A DNA stretch of 64,000 nucleotides, taken from Candidatus Eiseniibacteriota bacterium (GTDB taxonomy: Bacteria > Eisenbacteria > RBG-16-71-46). The notes beneath the pieces are model-generated. The model had not been told where the DNA came from, searched no databases, and saw only the letters and a list, made by a program, of their open reading frames with translations. Made by a program: the position numbers and the translations under genes. Below, piece after piece: positions 35,540-46,038 of this stretch; position 1 is the stretch's first letter, and each line of letters begins with the position of its first letter. The stretch lies in the NCBI GenBank assembly GCA_016710095.1, contig JADJLL010000010.1:1-64000 (forward strand), written 5' to 3'.

Positions 35540-37256
35540 CAGTCGGCGTCTCCCAGGGTGGCGGACCGCACTTCGTCGATGGTGGTGATCCCGTCGAGAA
35601 TCTTTCGGATCCCGGCCTTGCGCAAGGTGATGAAGCCGTCGGCCATCGCCTGCCGCTTGATGGCGTCCTCGTTCTGGCCGTCGAGCACCATGCGGCGCAC
35701 GCCGCGCGTGAGCTCGAGCACCTCGAACAAGGCGACGCGGCCCATGTAGCCGGTCTGCTTGCACGCCATGCAGCCGCGCCCGCGCACGAGCGACTTGCCG
35801 CGCAGCAGTTCGGCGTCCTCGCCGAGCACGTCGAGTTGCTCGGGCTCGGGGCGCCACGATTCCTTGCAGCGTTCGCATACGCGGCGCACGAGACGCTGCG
35901 CCATCACGAGCGACATGGCCGAGCCCACGAGGTAGCGGGGGATGCCCATGTCGGCGAGTCGCGTGAGCGTGCCGGGCGCGTCGTTCGCGTGCACGGTCGA
36001 GAACACGAGGTGGCCGGTGAGCGCAGACTTGACCGCGATGTCGGCCGTCTCGGTGTCGCGGATTTCGCCGATCATGATGACGTCGGGGTCCTGGCGCAGG
36101 ATCGAACGCAGCGCGCGCGCGAACGTGAGCCCGACCTTCTGGTTCGCGTGCACCTGCGTGACCGCGTCGATGTGGTACTCGATCGGGTCCTCGACCGTGA
36201 CGAGGTTGCGGTTCACGGTGCGGATGTCGTTGAGCGCCGAGTACAGCGTCGTCGTCTTGCCGCTACCCGTCGGGCCCGAAATCAGGATCATCCCATACGG
36301 CTGGCGGATCGCGTTTCGGAACGCGTCGAGCGTGCGCCCCTCGAGCCCGAGGTTCGAGATCTGGCGCTCGAAGGCGCCCTTGTCGAACAGACGCATGACG
36401 ACCTTCTCGCCGTGCGACGTGGGCAGCGTCGAGACGCGCAGGTCCACTTCGCGGTCGGGAAGGTGCACGGTGAGCCGGCCGTCCTGCGGCAGCAGCCGGA
36501 TCGCGATGTCGAGATCGGCGAGCACCTTGATGCGCGAGACGATCGCCATCTGCAGGTGCCGCGGCGGCTTCATCACCTCGTGCAGCACGCCGTCGATGCG
36601 GAAGCGCACGGTGACGCGGTCGCGCGCCGGCTCGACGTGGATGTCGGAGGCGCGCTGGTCGATCGCCTCGGCGATCATGAGGTTGACGAGCCGGACGACG
36701 GGCGCGTCCTCGACGGCGGCGCGCAGCTGCGCGAGGTCGACGTCGTCGCCGTCTTCGTCGGCGCGCGTCAGGTCGATCTTGTCGAGGATCTCGCCGAGGT
36801 GCTCGGTCGCGCGCATCTCGGCGTAGAAGCCTTCGATCGCCTCGCGCACTTCGGTCGGACGCGCGACGCGCACGAGCAGCGAGCAGTTCGTGAGCGCGCG
36901 GACGTGGTCGAGCGAAAGCACGTCGAGCGGGTCGCCGACGGCGACCTCGAGCGTGTCGCCCTCGCGGCGCAGCGCGAGGATCTGCGATTCGCGCGCGAGC
37001 GCCTCGGGCACGAGCTGCACGGCTTCGCGATCGGCCTGCGAGAGTTGCTCCGCGGTGACGATCGGCATGCCGAACTGTTCGGCGAGCACGTCGACGACCT
37101 GCGCCTCGGTCATGAAACCGAGCCGCACGACCGTCTGGCCGAGGCGCTCGCGCGCGTCGTGCCGGTCGCGCAGCGCGACGTTGACCTGATCGGGCGTGAG
37201 CTTGCCGCGCTCGATCAGGATCTCGCCGAGGCGGCGCGTGGAGAGGCGCGGTGTGC

Positions 37257-37260
<4 letters not shown>
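35539..37260 (-). CDS. pilB: type IV pilus extension ATPase PilB
   Basis: 573-residue assembly ATPase. An N-terminal MshEN/GspE-N domain (LGEILIERGKLTPDQVNVAL) is followed by Walker A SGPTGSGKTTTLY, the Asp box TVEDPIEYHI, Walker B VIMIGEIRDTETADIA and a complete His box STVHANDAPGTLTRL. A zinc-type Cys4 (CERCKESW, CMACKQTG) is typical of PilB. GTG overlaps the pilT stop (GTGA). Confidence 0.97.
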
Positions 37261-38456
<1,196 letters not shown>

Positions 38457-39174
38457 GTCGTGCGGTCGCAAGGGATGGGACGCGCCGGAGGCGCGCAAGG
38501 GGCAGGACCGCGGGTCGTCTTTCCGGAAAAGCATAGGGAGGCGCGCGCGGGCGCGTCAATCACGACGTTCGAGTTCAGGTACGCCATACGAAGCTCGCCT
38601 CTCGCCGTCGTGCAGTACGCGCGGCCCGAGACATCCGGAACCACGCGCTCGCTGCCGTGTAGTGACAGTCGTCCTCCGCGCGATTTTCGCGGTGAACGTC
38701 GGAATTTCGCTGGACGCGCCCCCACGCGTTTGGCACTTTCCCTCCGCGTGGTTCCCCCCAGAACCATGCGTCCCAAGGAAGGGACTGCCCCCCAGCGTTC
38801 CCTCCGCAGTACCGGCCGCGTCCAGGGAAGGTCGCCCTCGTTGCAGTCGGATTCGCCGCGCAGTGCATTTTGGCGTGATTCGCGGACCATCTCCCCGCCG
38901 ATCGCCAGTCTTCGTCATGCGTCTCGTGCGCGATACACCGCGCCGGGCAAGGCCGTGCGTGATTGATGATTGGAGCATTGCAAAACATCGCCCGAGGGCA
39001 TGCTTCCTGCTGAATCGCCTCGCGGTTCCGAAGGCCGCAGTGTTGCGGCGAGTCGGACCCAGACGAGGCCCATCGGCAGGCTCCTGCTTCGACGGCCGCA
39101 CTCTGCATCTTGCTCAGCTCGCGCGGTATGCCGGTCCTCACATGACTTGAGGGCGGGCGGTGGAGGCAACGCTC
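38457..39174. other. gene-free divergent region between pilT and the FN3 cluster
   Basis: About 640-720 bases upstream of both the leftward pilus operon and the rightward FN3 genes. Several open frames cross it on both strands, but none shows a signal peptide, known motif or plausible amino-acid composition. It must hold the promoters of both units. I could not pick out a convincing -35/-10 or -24/-12 site. Confidence 0.5.
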
Positions 39175-39981
39175 ATGAAGCGTTGGTTCGTTGCTCTTGT
39201 GTTCCTGCTTCTCGCTTCGTGGATGACCACGACGGATGCCCAGGCGCAGCAGGCCTGGAACAGCATCACGCTGACGTGGACGACTCCCGGGGACGATAGT
39301 TTGACCAGTACGGCCTCGTCGTTCGACATCCGCTACTCGACCTCGCCGATCACCTCGGCGAACTTCGCCTCGGCCACTCGTTGGACGAGCGGTGTTCCCG
39401 CGCCGACCGCTCCCGGTTCGCGCCAGAGCGTGACCATCACCGGCCTCGTCGCGGCGACGACTTACTACATCGCCATGAAGACGGCCGACGAAGTTCCCAA
39501 CTGGGCCAACATCTCCAACGTCGTTTCGCGCACCACGACCGCGGCGCCCGACGCCGTGCGTCCCGCCGCGCTCACGCTCGGCACTTCCGGCGCGACCGAC
39601 TCCACCGTCACGCTCACGTGGGCCGCCACCGGCGACGATTCGCTGACCGGCACCGCGACGAGCTACGACGTTCGCTACTCGACTTCGCCCATCACCGAGG
39701 CCAACTGGGCTTCGGCGACCACCGTGACGGGCGAGCCCACGCCGGGCACGCCGGGCTCCGCGCAGAGCTACACCGTGCGCAGCCTCTCGCGTCAGGTGAC
39801 CTACTACTTCGCCGCGAAGGTTTCGGACGAGTCCTCCAACGCGTCGGCGATTTCGAACGTGCTGCAGGTCACCACGCCCGACACCAAGCCGCCCGCCGCC
39901 ATCACGGACCTCGTGCTGGGGCTGGTGTGGTTCGACTTCACCGGATCGCTCGCCGCGCCACCGCGGCAGCGAGCAAGGTAG
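39175..39981 (+). CDS. secreted fibronectin type III protein ending inside a third domain
   Basis: 268-residue exported protein. ATG at 39175 follows GGAGG. The signal peptide (MKRWFVALVFLLLASWMTTT, cleaved after about QAQA) leads to two FN3 domains of the ITLTWTTPGDDSLT...SFDIRYSTSPIT...TYYIAMKTADEVPNW type (about 27-122 and 130-238). A third begins KPPAAITDLVLG and ends abruptly after about 25 residues. It lacks the FlgD-like C-terminal domain present in the next two relatives, so either a deletion or an indel truncated it. The next gene starts six bases after the stop. Confidence 0.8.
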   Translation: MKRWFVALVFLLLASWMTTTDAQAQQAWNSITLTWTTPGDDSLTSTASSFDIRYSTSPITSANFASATRWTSGVPAPTAPGSRQSVTITGLVAATTYYIAMKTADEVPNWANISNVVSRTTTAAPDAVRPAALTLGTSGATDSTVTLTWAATGDDSLTGTATSYDVRYSTSPITEANWASATTVTGEPTPGTPGSAQSYTVRSLSRQVTYYFAAKVSDESSNASAISNVLQVTTPDTKPPAAITDLVLGLVWFDFTGSLAAPPRQRAR

Positions 39982-39987
39982 GTACGA

Positions 39988-40041
39988 GTGACGATCGAGC
40001 GCTTCCGTAGTTCGGGCAGAAGCCCCGCACTCGATCGTCAC
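39988..40041. repeat. 12-bp inverted repeat around the FN3 gene start
   Basis: GTGACGATCGAG (39988-39999) begins at the start codon and is matched by CTCGATCGTCAC (40030-40041). The loop is 30 bases. It would make a hairpin sequestering the start codon in the mRNA. It could also be chance. Confidence 0.35.
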
Positions 40042-40994
40042 GCCCTGCTCGCGCTGGCAGTCGTTCTCCTCTTGCTGATGCTTGCGCCCGCGCTCGCGCG
40101 TGCGCAGGCGGATTCCCTCCGACTCACGTGGACCGCGCCCGGCGACGATGGCTCGCTGGGCGCGGCCACGTCTTACGAGATCCGCATGTCCACCGCGGCG
40201 ATCACGGCCGGCAACTACTCGAGCGCCACGATTTTTGCGAACGCGCCGCTGCCGGAGCCGCGGGCGCGTCGCAGACGCTGGTCGTCCGCGGCCTGAACCG
40301 GACCACCGACTACTGGTTCGCCGTGCGCAGTCGCGACGACGTGGGCAACTGGTCGCCGCTGTCGAACATCGTGCGCTGGACGTGGCCCGCGGACAACGCG
40401 CCGCCGGCCGCGCCCGCCGGGCTCGCCGCGATCGTCGAGGGCGGCAAGTCCGTGCGCCTGACCTGGGGCGCGAGCGCGAGCGCCAACGTCGCGGGCTACG
40501 TCGTCTACCGCGCCGACTTGAGCACCGGACCGTGGGAACGGCTCAACGTGCAGCCCGTCGCGACGCCGGAATACGTCGACGATCATCTGCCCCTCGAGGT
40601 CGCGAAGGTCTGGTACCAGGTGAGTGCCGTGAACAGCGCGGGTGTCGAGAGCGCGCGTTCGGCCTCCACGATGGCGCCCGTGCTCGCGAACCTCTCGCGC
40701 GATCCCGTCGCGTGGAAGCTGCGCTCGGTCTACCCGAATCCGAGCCACGGTTTCGAGACCGTGCACCTGCCGATCGACGTGCCTTCCGTGAGCGCCGACG
40801 CGCAGATCGAGATCCACGATTCCGCGGACCAGCGTGTGCGCGTGCTTCCGGTCCGCAGCCACGTCACCGGCGTGGTCGAGGTGGACTGGGACGGCAACAA
40901 CGAACGGGCGCAGCGCTGCGCCCCCGGCGTGTACCGCGCCTGGCTCATCGCGCCGGGCGTGCGTCAGTCGCTCGCGATCGCGAGGCTGCCCTAG
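39988..40994 (+). CDS. secreted FN3 protein with FlgD-like C-terminal domain, frame-disrupted
   Basis: About 335 residues once one base is corrected near 40255. GTG at 39988 and a strong signal helix (LALAVVLLLLMLAPALARAQA) start the protein. FN3 domain 1 (LRLTWTAPGDDGSLGAATSY) breaks at ANAPLPEP and resumes in the next frame as GASQTLVVRGLNRTTDYWFA. FN3 domain 2 follows (VRLTWGASASANVAGYVVYR). The last 85 residues (WKLRSVYPNPSHGFETVHL...VEVDWDGNNERAQRCAPGVYRAWL) form a FlgD-Ig-like domain of the kind that acts as a C-terminal secretion signal in type IX systems. The TAG is followed directly by the ATG of a PorV-like barrel. Confidence 0.82.
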
Positions 40995-42014
40995 ATGGCG
41001 CGCCGCGCACGGATGCGCGAAGCGGGGCCCCTGGCGCTCGCGGTGCTGCTCGCGGGACTCGCGTGCGTGCCGGGCATGGCGCGCGCGGGCGACGAGAGCG
41101 CCGGCACGCGCGCGGCGGCCTACCTCACGCAGGGCGGCGGTCCCGCGGTGCTCGCCATGGGCGGCGCGGCGATCGGTGGCGGGGAAGGACTGCAGGCCGC
41201 GAGCTGGAACGTGGCCGCGCTCTCCGGCGCCGGCCCGATGCAGCTGTACTTCGCGCACGCGCTCGTCGGCGACGGCGGCACGCAGGGCTGGGCGTCCGCG
41301 GGCGGCCGGCTGCGCGGCGGCGCGACGCGCTGGGCGCTCACGGCCACGTTCCGCGACGAAGGCGTCATTCTCGGCCGCGATGCGCACGACCAGCCGACCG
41401 GCGACGTGAGCGCGAACGCCCTCGCGCTCGGCGTCCAGCTCGCGCGGCCGTTCGGTGAACGCTTCGCGCTCGGCGCGGGCACGCGCGTGGTGACCGAAGC
41501 CATCGCCGACGAACGCGGCCTCGGGCTCGCGTTCGACGCCGGCGCGCAGGCGCGATTCGGCATGCTGCGCCTGGGGATTTCGGGCCGCGACTTCGGTGGC
41601 GGCATGCGCTGGGTGGGCCAGCGTTGGCGCATGCCGGCGAGCTTCGGCGCCGGGCTCGCGCTCGTGCACGCGCCGAGCGGCGTCACGCTCGCGCTCGACG
41701 GTGTCGCGCCCGCGAACTACTACCGCAGCATCCGTGCCGGGGCCGAGTGGGCGATTCGCGAGCGCATTGCGCTTCGCGGTGGCTATCGCACGGAGCTCGG
41801 CGCGCAGGCGGACGAACCGCTGACCGGCCCGACGTTCGGGCTCGGCGCGCGCGCGGGACTCGCGTGGGTCGACTACGCGGTCGTGATCGCCGGGAACGGC
41901 GAGACTTCGCACCGGTTCGCGCTCTCGCTGCGCCGCAGCGGCGGCGTCCACGCGCCCTCCGCCGTGGCCCCCGTGCGCACCCCGTTCGGGCCGGAGCCGC
42001 CGCCCGTCCGCTGA
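40995..42014 (+). CDS. PorV/PorQ-like outer-membrane beta-barrel protein
   Basis: 339-residue outer-membrane protein. After a signal peptide (LALAVLLAGLACVPGMARA) comes the family opening GTRAAAYLTQGGGPAVLAMGGAAIGGG...AASWNVAALSG, which matches the PorV/UPF0164 start in which a short strand and Ala-rich loop precede the barrel. About 14 alternating strands follow, such as WALTATFRDEGVILGRD and RIALRGGYRTELGAQAD. PorV proteins in Bacteroidetes carry T9SS cargo to the surface. The ATG abuts the stop of the FN3-FlgD gene, so the two are translated together. The C-terminus is a Pro-rich tail. Confidence 0.85.
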   Translation: MARRARMREAGPLALAVLLAGLACVPGMARAGDESAGTRAAAYLTQGGGPAVLAMGGAAIGGGEGLQAASWNVAALSGAGPMQLYFAHALVGDGGTQGWASAGGRLRGGATRWALTATFRDEGVILGRDAHDQPTGDVSANALALGVQLARPFGERFALGAGTRVVTEAIADERGLGLAFDAGAQARFGMLRLGISGRDFGGGMRWVGQRWRMPASFGAGLALVHAPSGVTLALDGVAPANYYRSIRAGAEWAIRERIALRGGYRTELGAQADEPLTGPTFGLGARAGLAWVDYAVVIAGNGETSHRFALSLRRSGGVHAPSAVAPVRTPFGPEPPPVR

Positions 42015-42355
42015 GCTTCCGCGGATCGTGCCCCACGCACGGCCGCGCGAAAAGCGGCGTGCACCGGGCATCGCACGTTGCGGAATGCCAGCCGAAAACG
42101 TGTGCACCGCGCTTTCGCGCCGGGCGACCGGAAGCGATTTCCGCCCGCAGCGCGCTCGCTCCGTGAGACTTGCGCCACCCGGCCGAACCACCCGGCCCCA
42201 TGGGCACACAAGCTGCAGTGAACCTGCGCGGTCTCGTTCGGGCCCTTGCGCCCCCGCGACCGCCGGAGCGCGCCGCCACGCGCGGCGCGCTCCACTTCGA
42301 GTCAAAGACCTCGGCAGGTACGGCGCCGCTCGGCGCTCAACGGTGGGAGTTCGCA
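42015..42355. other. gene-free spacer between PorV-like gene and the next FN3 gene
   Basis: 341 bases of GC-rich DNA. No frame shows coding character. It presumably holds the promoter of the gene at 42356, but no clear consensus is visible. Confidence 0.4.
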
Positions 42356-43657
42356 ATGTCGCGACGTGTCGCACGGCTGGCCATGATCCTGGCCTTCGCA
42401 GGGCTGTTCGCCTGCGCCGCGGCGTTTGGCGCGACCACTCCCACGAGCGTGACGCTGCAGTGGACCGCTCCCGGTGACGACGGCTCCACGGGCACGGCCT
42501 CGCAGTACGACGTGCGCGTCTCGACGGCGCTCATCACCGAAGGCAACTTCGCCTCCGCGACGCGCGTGAACAACGCGCCCGCGCCGCTGGCCGCCGGCAC
42601 GACGCAGAGCATGGACGTGACCGGCCTCACGCCTTCGACGACCTACTGGTTCGCGATCAAGACCGCGGACGAGTCCGGCAACTGGTCGTCCATCTCGAAT
42701 CTCGTCACGTGGACCACGGGCGCCTCGACGGACGACGTTCGTCCCGCCGCGCTCGTGGTGGCGGTGGCGAACACGACGGACAACAGCGTGACGCTGTCCT
42801 GGAACGCGACGGGTGACGACAGCCTGAGCGGCACGGCGACTCGCTACGAAGTGCGCTGGTCCACGTCGTCGATCACGTCCGGCAACTGGGCGAGCGCGAC
42901 GCTGGTGAGCGCGGGTGTCCCCACGCCCGCGACGCCCGGCACCGCGCAGAACGTGACCGTCACGGGCCTCGATCGCTCCGTGGACCTGTACTTCGCGGTG
43001 AAGGCGTTCGACGAGATGAACAACGTGTCCGCGCTGTCGAACGTGCCGCGCGTCGATCACCTGCTCGACGCCGCGCCGCCCGCGACGCCGGCTTCCGTCG
43101 CCGTGGCCGTGGGCACCGGTGGCGTGCACGTGCAGTGGGCCGCGAACTCGGAACCCGATCTCGCCGGCTACCACGTGTACCGCGCGATCCAGTCGGGCGG
43201 CGAGTGGACGCGCCTGACGAACACGCCCGTGAACCTGAACGAGTACACCGACGCGTCGGCGCCCGACAGCGCGGCGCTCTGGTACGCGGTGTCGTCCGTC
43301 GACGCGACGGGCAACGAGAGCGCGCTCAGCTCCGGCCGCGTCGTGTACCTGCGCGCCGCGAACATCTCCGCGCTGACGCTGCAGCCCGTGTATCCGAACC
43401 CGAGCCGCGGTGGCGACGCGATCACGCTTCCCGTGGACGTGCCCGCGACGGGCCCGTTCGACGGCCGCGTGGACATCCTCAATCGCGCCGGCGAACGCAT
43501 TCGGACGATCGAGCTGCACGGCCTCACGCCCGGTACGAACTCCGTCACGTGGGACGGCCGCAACGACGCCGGCCGCGCGATCGCTCCCGGCGTGTACCGC
43601 GCCTGGCTGCAGATGGGTTCCACGAGCAAGCAGGTGAAGCTGGTGCGCCAGCCGTAA
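42356..43657 (+). CDS. secreted FN3 protein (three domains) with FlgD-like C-terminal domain
   Basis: 433-residue exported protein and the intact member of this family. ATG at 42356 has GGGAG eight bases upstream. The signal peptide is MSRRVARLAMILAFAGLFAC with cleavage after about AAAFGA. Three FN3 domains follow at about 30-125, 133-235 and 240-340; the first two carry the GDDG/GDDS turn and the TYWFAIKTADESGNW-type G strand, the third is the WAANSEPDLAGYHVYR kind. The FlgD-Ig-like end (QPVYPNPSRGGDAITLPV...NSVTWDGRNDAGRAIAPGVYRAW) is the likely outer-membrane sorting signal. Probably surface-exposed. It is followed by a terminator and then a second PorV-like gene. Confidence 0.87.
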   Translation: MSRRVARLAMILAFAGLFACAAAFGATTPTSVTLQWTAPGDDGSTGTASQYDVRVSTALITEGNFASATRVNNAPAPLAAGTTQSMDVTGLTPSTTYWFAIKTADESGNWSSISNLVTWTTGASTDDVRPAALVVAVANTTDNSVTLSWNATGDDSLSGTATRYEVRWSTSSITSGNWASATLVSAGVPTPATPGTAQNVTVTGLDRSVDLYFAVKAFDEMNNVSALSNVPRVDHLLDAAPPATPASVAVAVGTGGVHVQWAANSEPDLAGYHVYRAIQSGGEWTRLTNTPVNLNEYTDASAPDSAALWYAVSSVDATGNESALSSGRVVYLRAANISALTLQPVYPNPSRGGDAITLPVDVPATGPFDGRVDILNRAGERIRTIELHGLTPGTNSVTWDGRNDAGRAIAPGVYRAWLQMGSTSKQVKLVRQP

Positions 43658-44044
43658 GAGTTTCCCGCAGGTCCCTCCGCGATCCGGCCCGGGCCGAAAG
43701 GCTCGGGCCGCCGCGTTTGTAGGCGCGGGGGACCGGCGTGCGGCGCACGCTCGATGGCGGCGCGACGTACGCGGCGCTGCGCGCGCGGAACGCGCGCTTC
43801 ACGCGTGCGTGACGCGCCCGCGTGGCATTTCGCCCGCCGCTGCACGGGCTCTCGTTGCGTTCGGCGCGGACGAAACGCTTCGCGCGCGCGCGGCGGGTTC
43901 CGGAGGCGTTCGCGAGCGCACGCCACGGCCGCGATTTACGTGGCTTTTGCGCGGAAGCCGAACGGCGGCACGAGGGCTGCAGACGTTGGGTGGCCCGGAA
44001 CTCGGCCGGGGCTCGGCTTTCCGGTGGAAATGGAGATCACGCTC
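43658..44044. other. intergenic region with terminator hairpin before the PorV-LysM gene
   Basis: 387 bases. It contains the terminator at 43685-43710 and a run of alternating GCGC-rich DNA. No gene is supported. A GGAGAT Shine-Dalgarno sequence at 44032-44037 serves the next gene. Confidence 0.45.
43685..43710 (+). terminator. hairpin terminator after the FN3-FlgD gene
   Basis: 11-bp stem CGGCCCGGGCC/GGCTCGGGCCG with one G-U pair and a GAAA tetraloop, followed by CCGCGTTTG. Lies 28 bases after the stop. Confidence 0.7.
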
Positions 44045-45910
44045 ATGCACCGCTTTCGTCTCGCACTCGCCGCGCTGATGCTGCTCGCGACGTCCGCTCA
44101 CGCGGGCATCGACGCAGCCGGCACGACTTCGGCGAACTTCCTGTCCGTCGGCAACGGCGCGGCCATCCTGTCGATGGGCGGCGCCGCGATCGGCACCGGC
44201 GGCTCGCTGAACGCCGCGGCCTGGAATCCCGCCTCGCTGGGCCTGCTCGCCGGCCCGCAGTATTCGATCTCGCACGCGACGCTCGCGATGGAGTCCTCGC
44301 AGGACTGGCTCGCCGCCGGCGGCCGCTTCCGCAACGGCGCCACGCGCTGGTCGCTGAACGCGATCTACGAGAACGACGGCGACTTCGAAGGGCGCGATGC
44401 GCTCGGCGCGTCGACCGGCACCTTCAACGCTTCGAACCTCGCGTTCGGCGCCCAGTTCGCCCGGCCGTTCGGCCAGGTGTTCTCGCTCGGCGCGGGCGTG
44501 AAGTGGGTGAACGAGTACCTCGGCGAAGTGACGGGCTCCGGCCTGTGCTTCGATCTCGGCGTGCAGGGACACACGGGTTCGTTCGGCTTCGGCGCCGCCG
44601 CGCGCAACATCGGCGGCTCGATGAAGTTTGACTCGGGCAACTTCCCGATGCCCGCCGTGTACGGCGTCGGCGCGTCGTGGGCGGATCCCGTGCGCGGGCT
44701 GCGCTTCAATCTCGACGCGAACTTCCCGAGCGACTACTACAACGACGTGCGCTTCGGCGCCGAGTGGATGTGGCAGAACCGTGTCGCGCTGCGCACCGGC
44801 TATCGCATGGAAGTCGGATCGCAGGCCGGCGAGCCGATGGGCGGCCCGACGTTCGGCATGGGCGCCGGCACGAACGGCATGTGGGTGGACTACGCGTTCC
44901 TGTCCGGCCAGTCGGAGACCCAGGGCGCGCACCGCCTGAGCTTCTCCGTGCACCCCGGCTTCATGAATCCCGGTGGCTTCGCGATGGCGCCGACGCCGAT
45001 CGGGCCGAGCGACCAGCTCGCGATCGTGCGCGAGCCGTCGAAGCCGGCCGAGCAGCCCGTCGCGATCGTGCGCGAACCCGCGAAGCCGGCGGACAAGCCC
45101 GTGGCGATCGTGCGCGAACCGGCGAAGCCGGCCGAGCCGCCCGTCGCGATCGTGCGCGAACCCGCGAAGCCGGCGGACAAGCCCGTGGCGATCGTGCGCG
45201 AACCGGCGAAGCCGGCGGTGAGCCTGCCGGTGCCCACGCCTGCGCCCGTCGCGGTCGTGACGCCCGCTCCTCCGGCGCCGTCCGCGCCCAAGCTGCCCGC
45301 GCCCGTGCTGCGTGTGACCGATGCGCGCGAGACCGTCGCGGCCGTCGTGCCCGTCACGCCGCCCGCGCCGCCCGCGCCCTCCGTGCGTATCGAAGCGCCG
45401 GCCGACGCCGACGCCGTCACGCCCGACGCGCGCCTCGTCGCGATCGTCCGCCGTCCGATGACGACCGGCAAGCCCGCGCGCGTGCCGAAGCTCGTCGTGC
45501 CCAAGATGGTCGAGCCGAAGCCGGTCGAGCCGAAGCCCGAGCCCGTCGCGATCGTGCGTGAGCCGGTGAAGCCGGCCGCTCCGGCGCCCGCGGTCGAAGC
45601 GCCCGTCGCCGTCGCGCCGAAGCCCGCCGTGCAGCTCGCGGCGAGCGCGCCCGTCGCGCCGGTCGTCGTGCCGCAGTCGGCGCCCTCGACCGAGCCGATC
45701 GCTCGTCCGTCCGCGAACGTGGTGCGCGTCACGCCTCCGGCGCCCGCGCCGCGGCCCGCGCAGATCGTCGTGCAGAAGAACCAGACGCTCGCGGACATCG
45801 CGAAGCTGTACGACAACTCGGTCCCGTCGCTGATGATGGAGAACAACCTGGTCAGCGATCAGGTGAAGCCGGGCCAGAAGCTCCGGCTGCCGCCGGCGGG
45901 CAAGAAGTAG
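44045..45910 (+). CDS. PorV-like barrel fused through repeats to a LysM-like domain
   Basis: 621-residue exported protein. ATG at 44045 is chosen because GGAGAT lies eight bases upstream; an ATG at 44030 adds five residues. A signal peptide (LALAALMLLATSAHA) precedes a PorV/UPF0164-type barrel over residues 20-315 (TTSANFLSVGNGAAILSMGGAAIG, WNPASLGLL, PDYYNDV-like SDYYNDVRFGAEW). Then five tandem 14-residue repeats AIVREPAKPADKPV and a long Pro/Ala/Val region (to about 570). The last 50 residues (VVQKNQTLADIAKLYDNSVP...VKPGQKLRLP) form a LysM-like peptidoglycan-binding domain. The design suggests an outer-membrane barrel tethered to the cell wall through a periplasm-spanning linker. This architecture is unusual for the PorV family. 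Confidence 0.85.
   Translation: MHRFRLALAALMLLATSAHAGIDAAGTTSANFLSVGNGAAILSMGGAAIGTGGSLNAAAWNPASLGLLAGPQYSISHATLAMESSQDWLAAGGRFRNGATRWSLNAIYENDGDFEGRDALGASTGTFNASNLAFGAQFARPFGQVFSLGAGVKWVNEYLGEVTGSGLCFDLGVQGHTGSFGFGAAARNIGGSMKFDSGNFPMPAVYGVGASWADPVRGLRFNLDANFPSDYYNDVRFGAEWMWQNRVALRTGYRMEVGSQAGEPMGGPTFGMGAGTNGMWVDYAFLSGQSETQGAHRLSFSVHPGFMNPGGFAMAPTPIGPSDQLAIVREPSKPAEQPVAIVREPAKPADKPVAIVREPAKPAEPPVAIVREPAKPADKPVAIVREPAKPAVSLPVPTPAPVAVVTPAPPAPSAPKLPAPVLRVTDARETVAAVVPVTPPAPPAPSVRIEAPADADAVTPDARLVAIVRRPMTTGKPARVPKLVVPKMVEPKPVEPKPEPVAIVREPVKPAAPAPAVEAPVAVAPKPAVQLAASAPVAPVVVPQSAPSTEPIARPSANVVRVTPPAPAPRPAQIVVQKNQTLADIAKLYDNSVPSLMMENNLVSDQVKPGQKLRLPPAGKK
45020..45229 (+). repeat. five tandem 42-bp repeats encoding AIVREPxKPAxxPV
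   Basis: In-frame repeats within the PorV-LysM gene. Units 2-5 are nearly identical in DNA, alternating PADKPV and PAEPPV endings, which suggests recent unequal duplication. Looser copies recur near 45440 (AIVRRP) and 45548 (AIVREPVKPA). Confidence 0.9.
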
Positions 45911-46038
45911 CGGCTTTTCGAACTGGAAGTGCGCGGGGTGGCCTCCGCGTCGGGTGCTCGTTGCGTCCCACCTTTACCGCGCGCGAGCACCCTCTTCCTT
46001 GCGTCGGCGCGTCCTTCGGGGCGCGCCGCTCGCGCGTT

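Noticed and set aside
38731..38748. TGGCAC resembling a sigma54 -24 element upstream of the FN3 genes
   Set aside because: The -12 position has CC instead of the invariant GC at the required spacing.
38950..39150. Possible c-di-GMP (GEMM) riboswitch before the first FN3 gene, prompted by the GCAAAAC stretch
   Set aside because: The conserved core and the paired helices of the GEMM consensus could not be matched.
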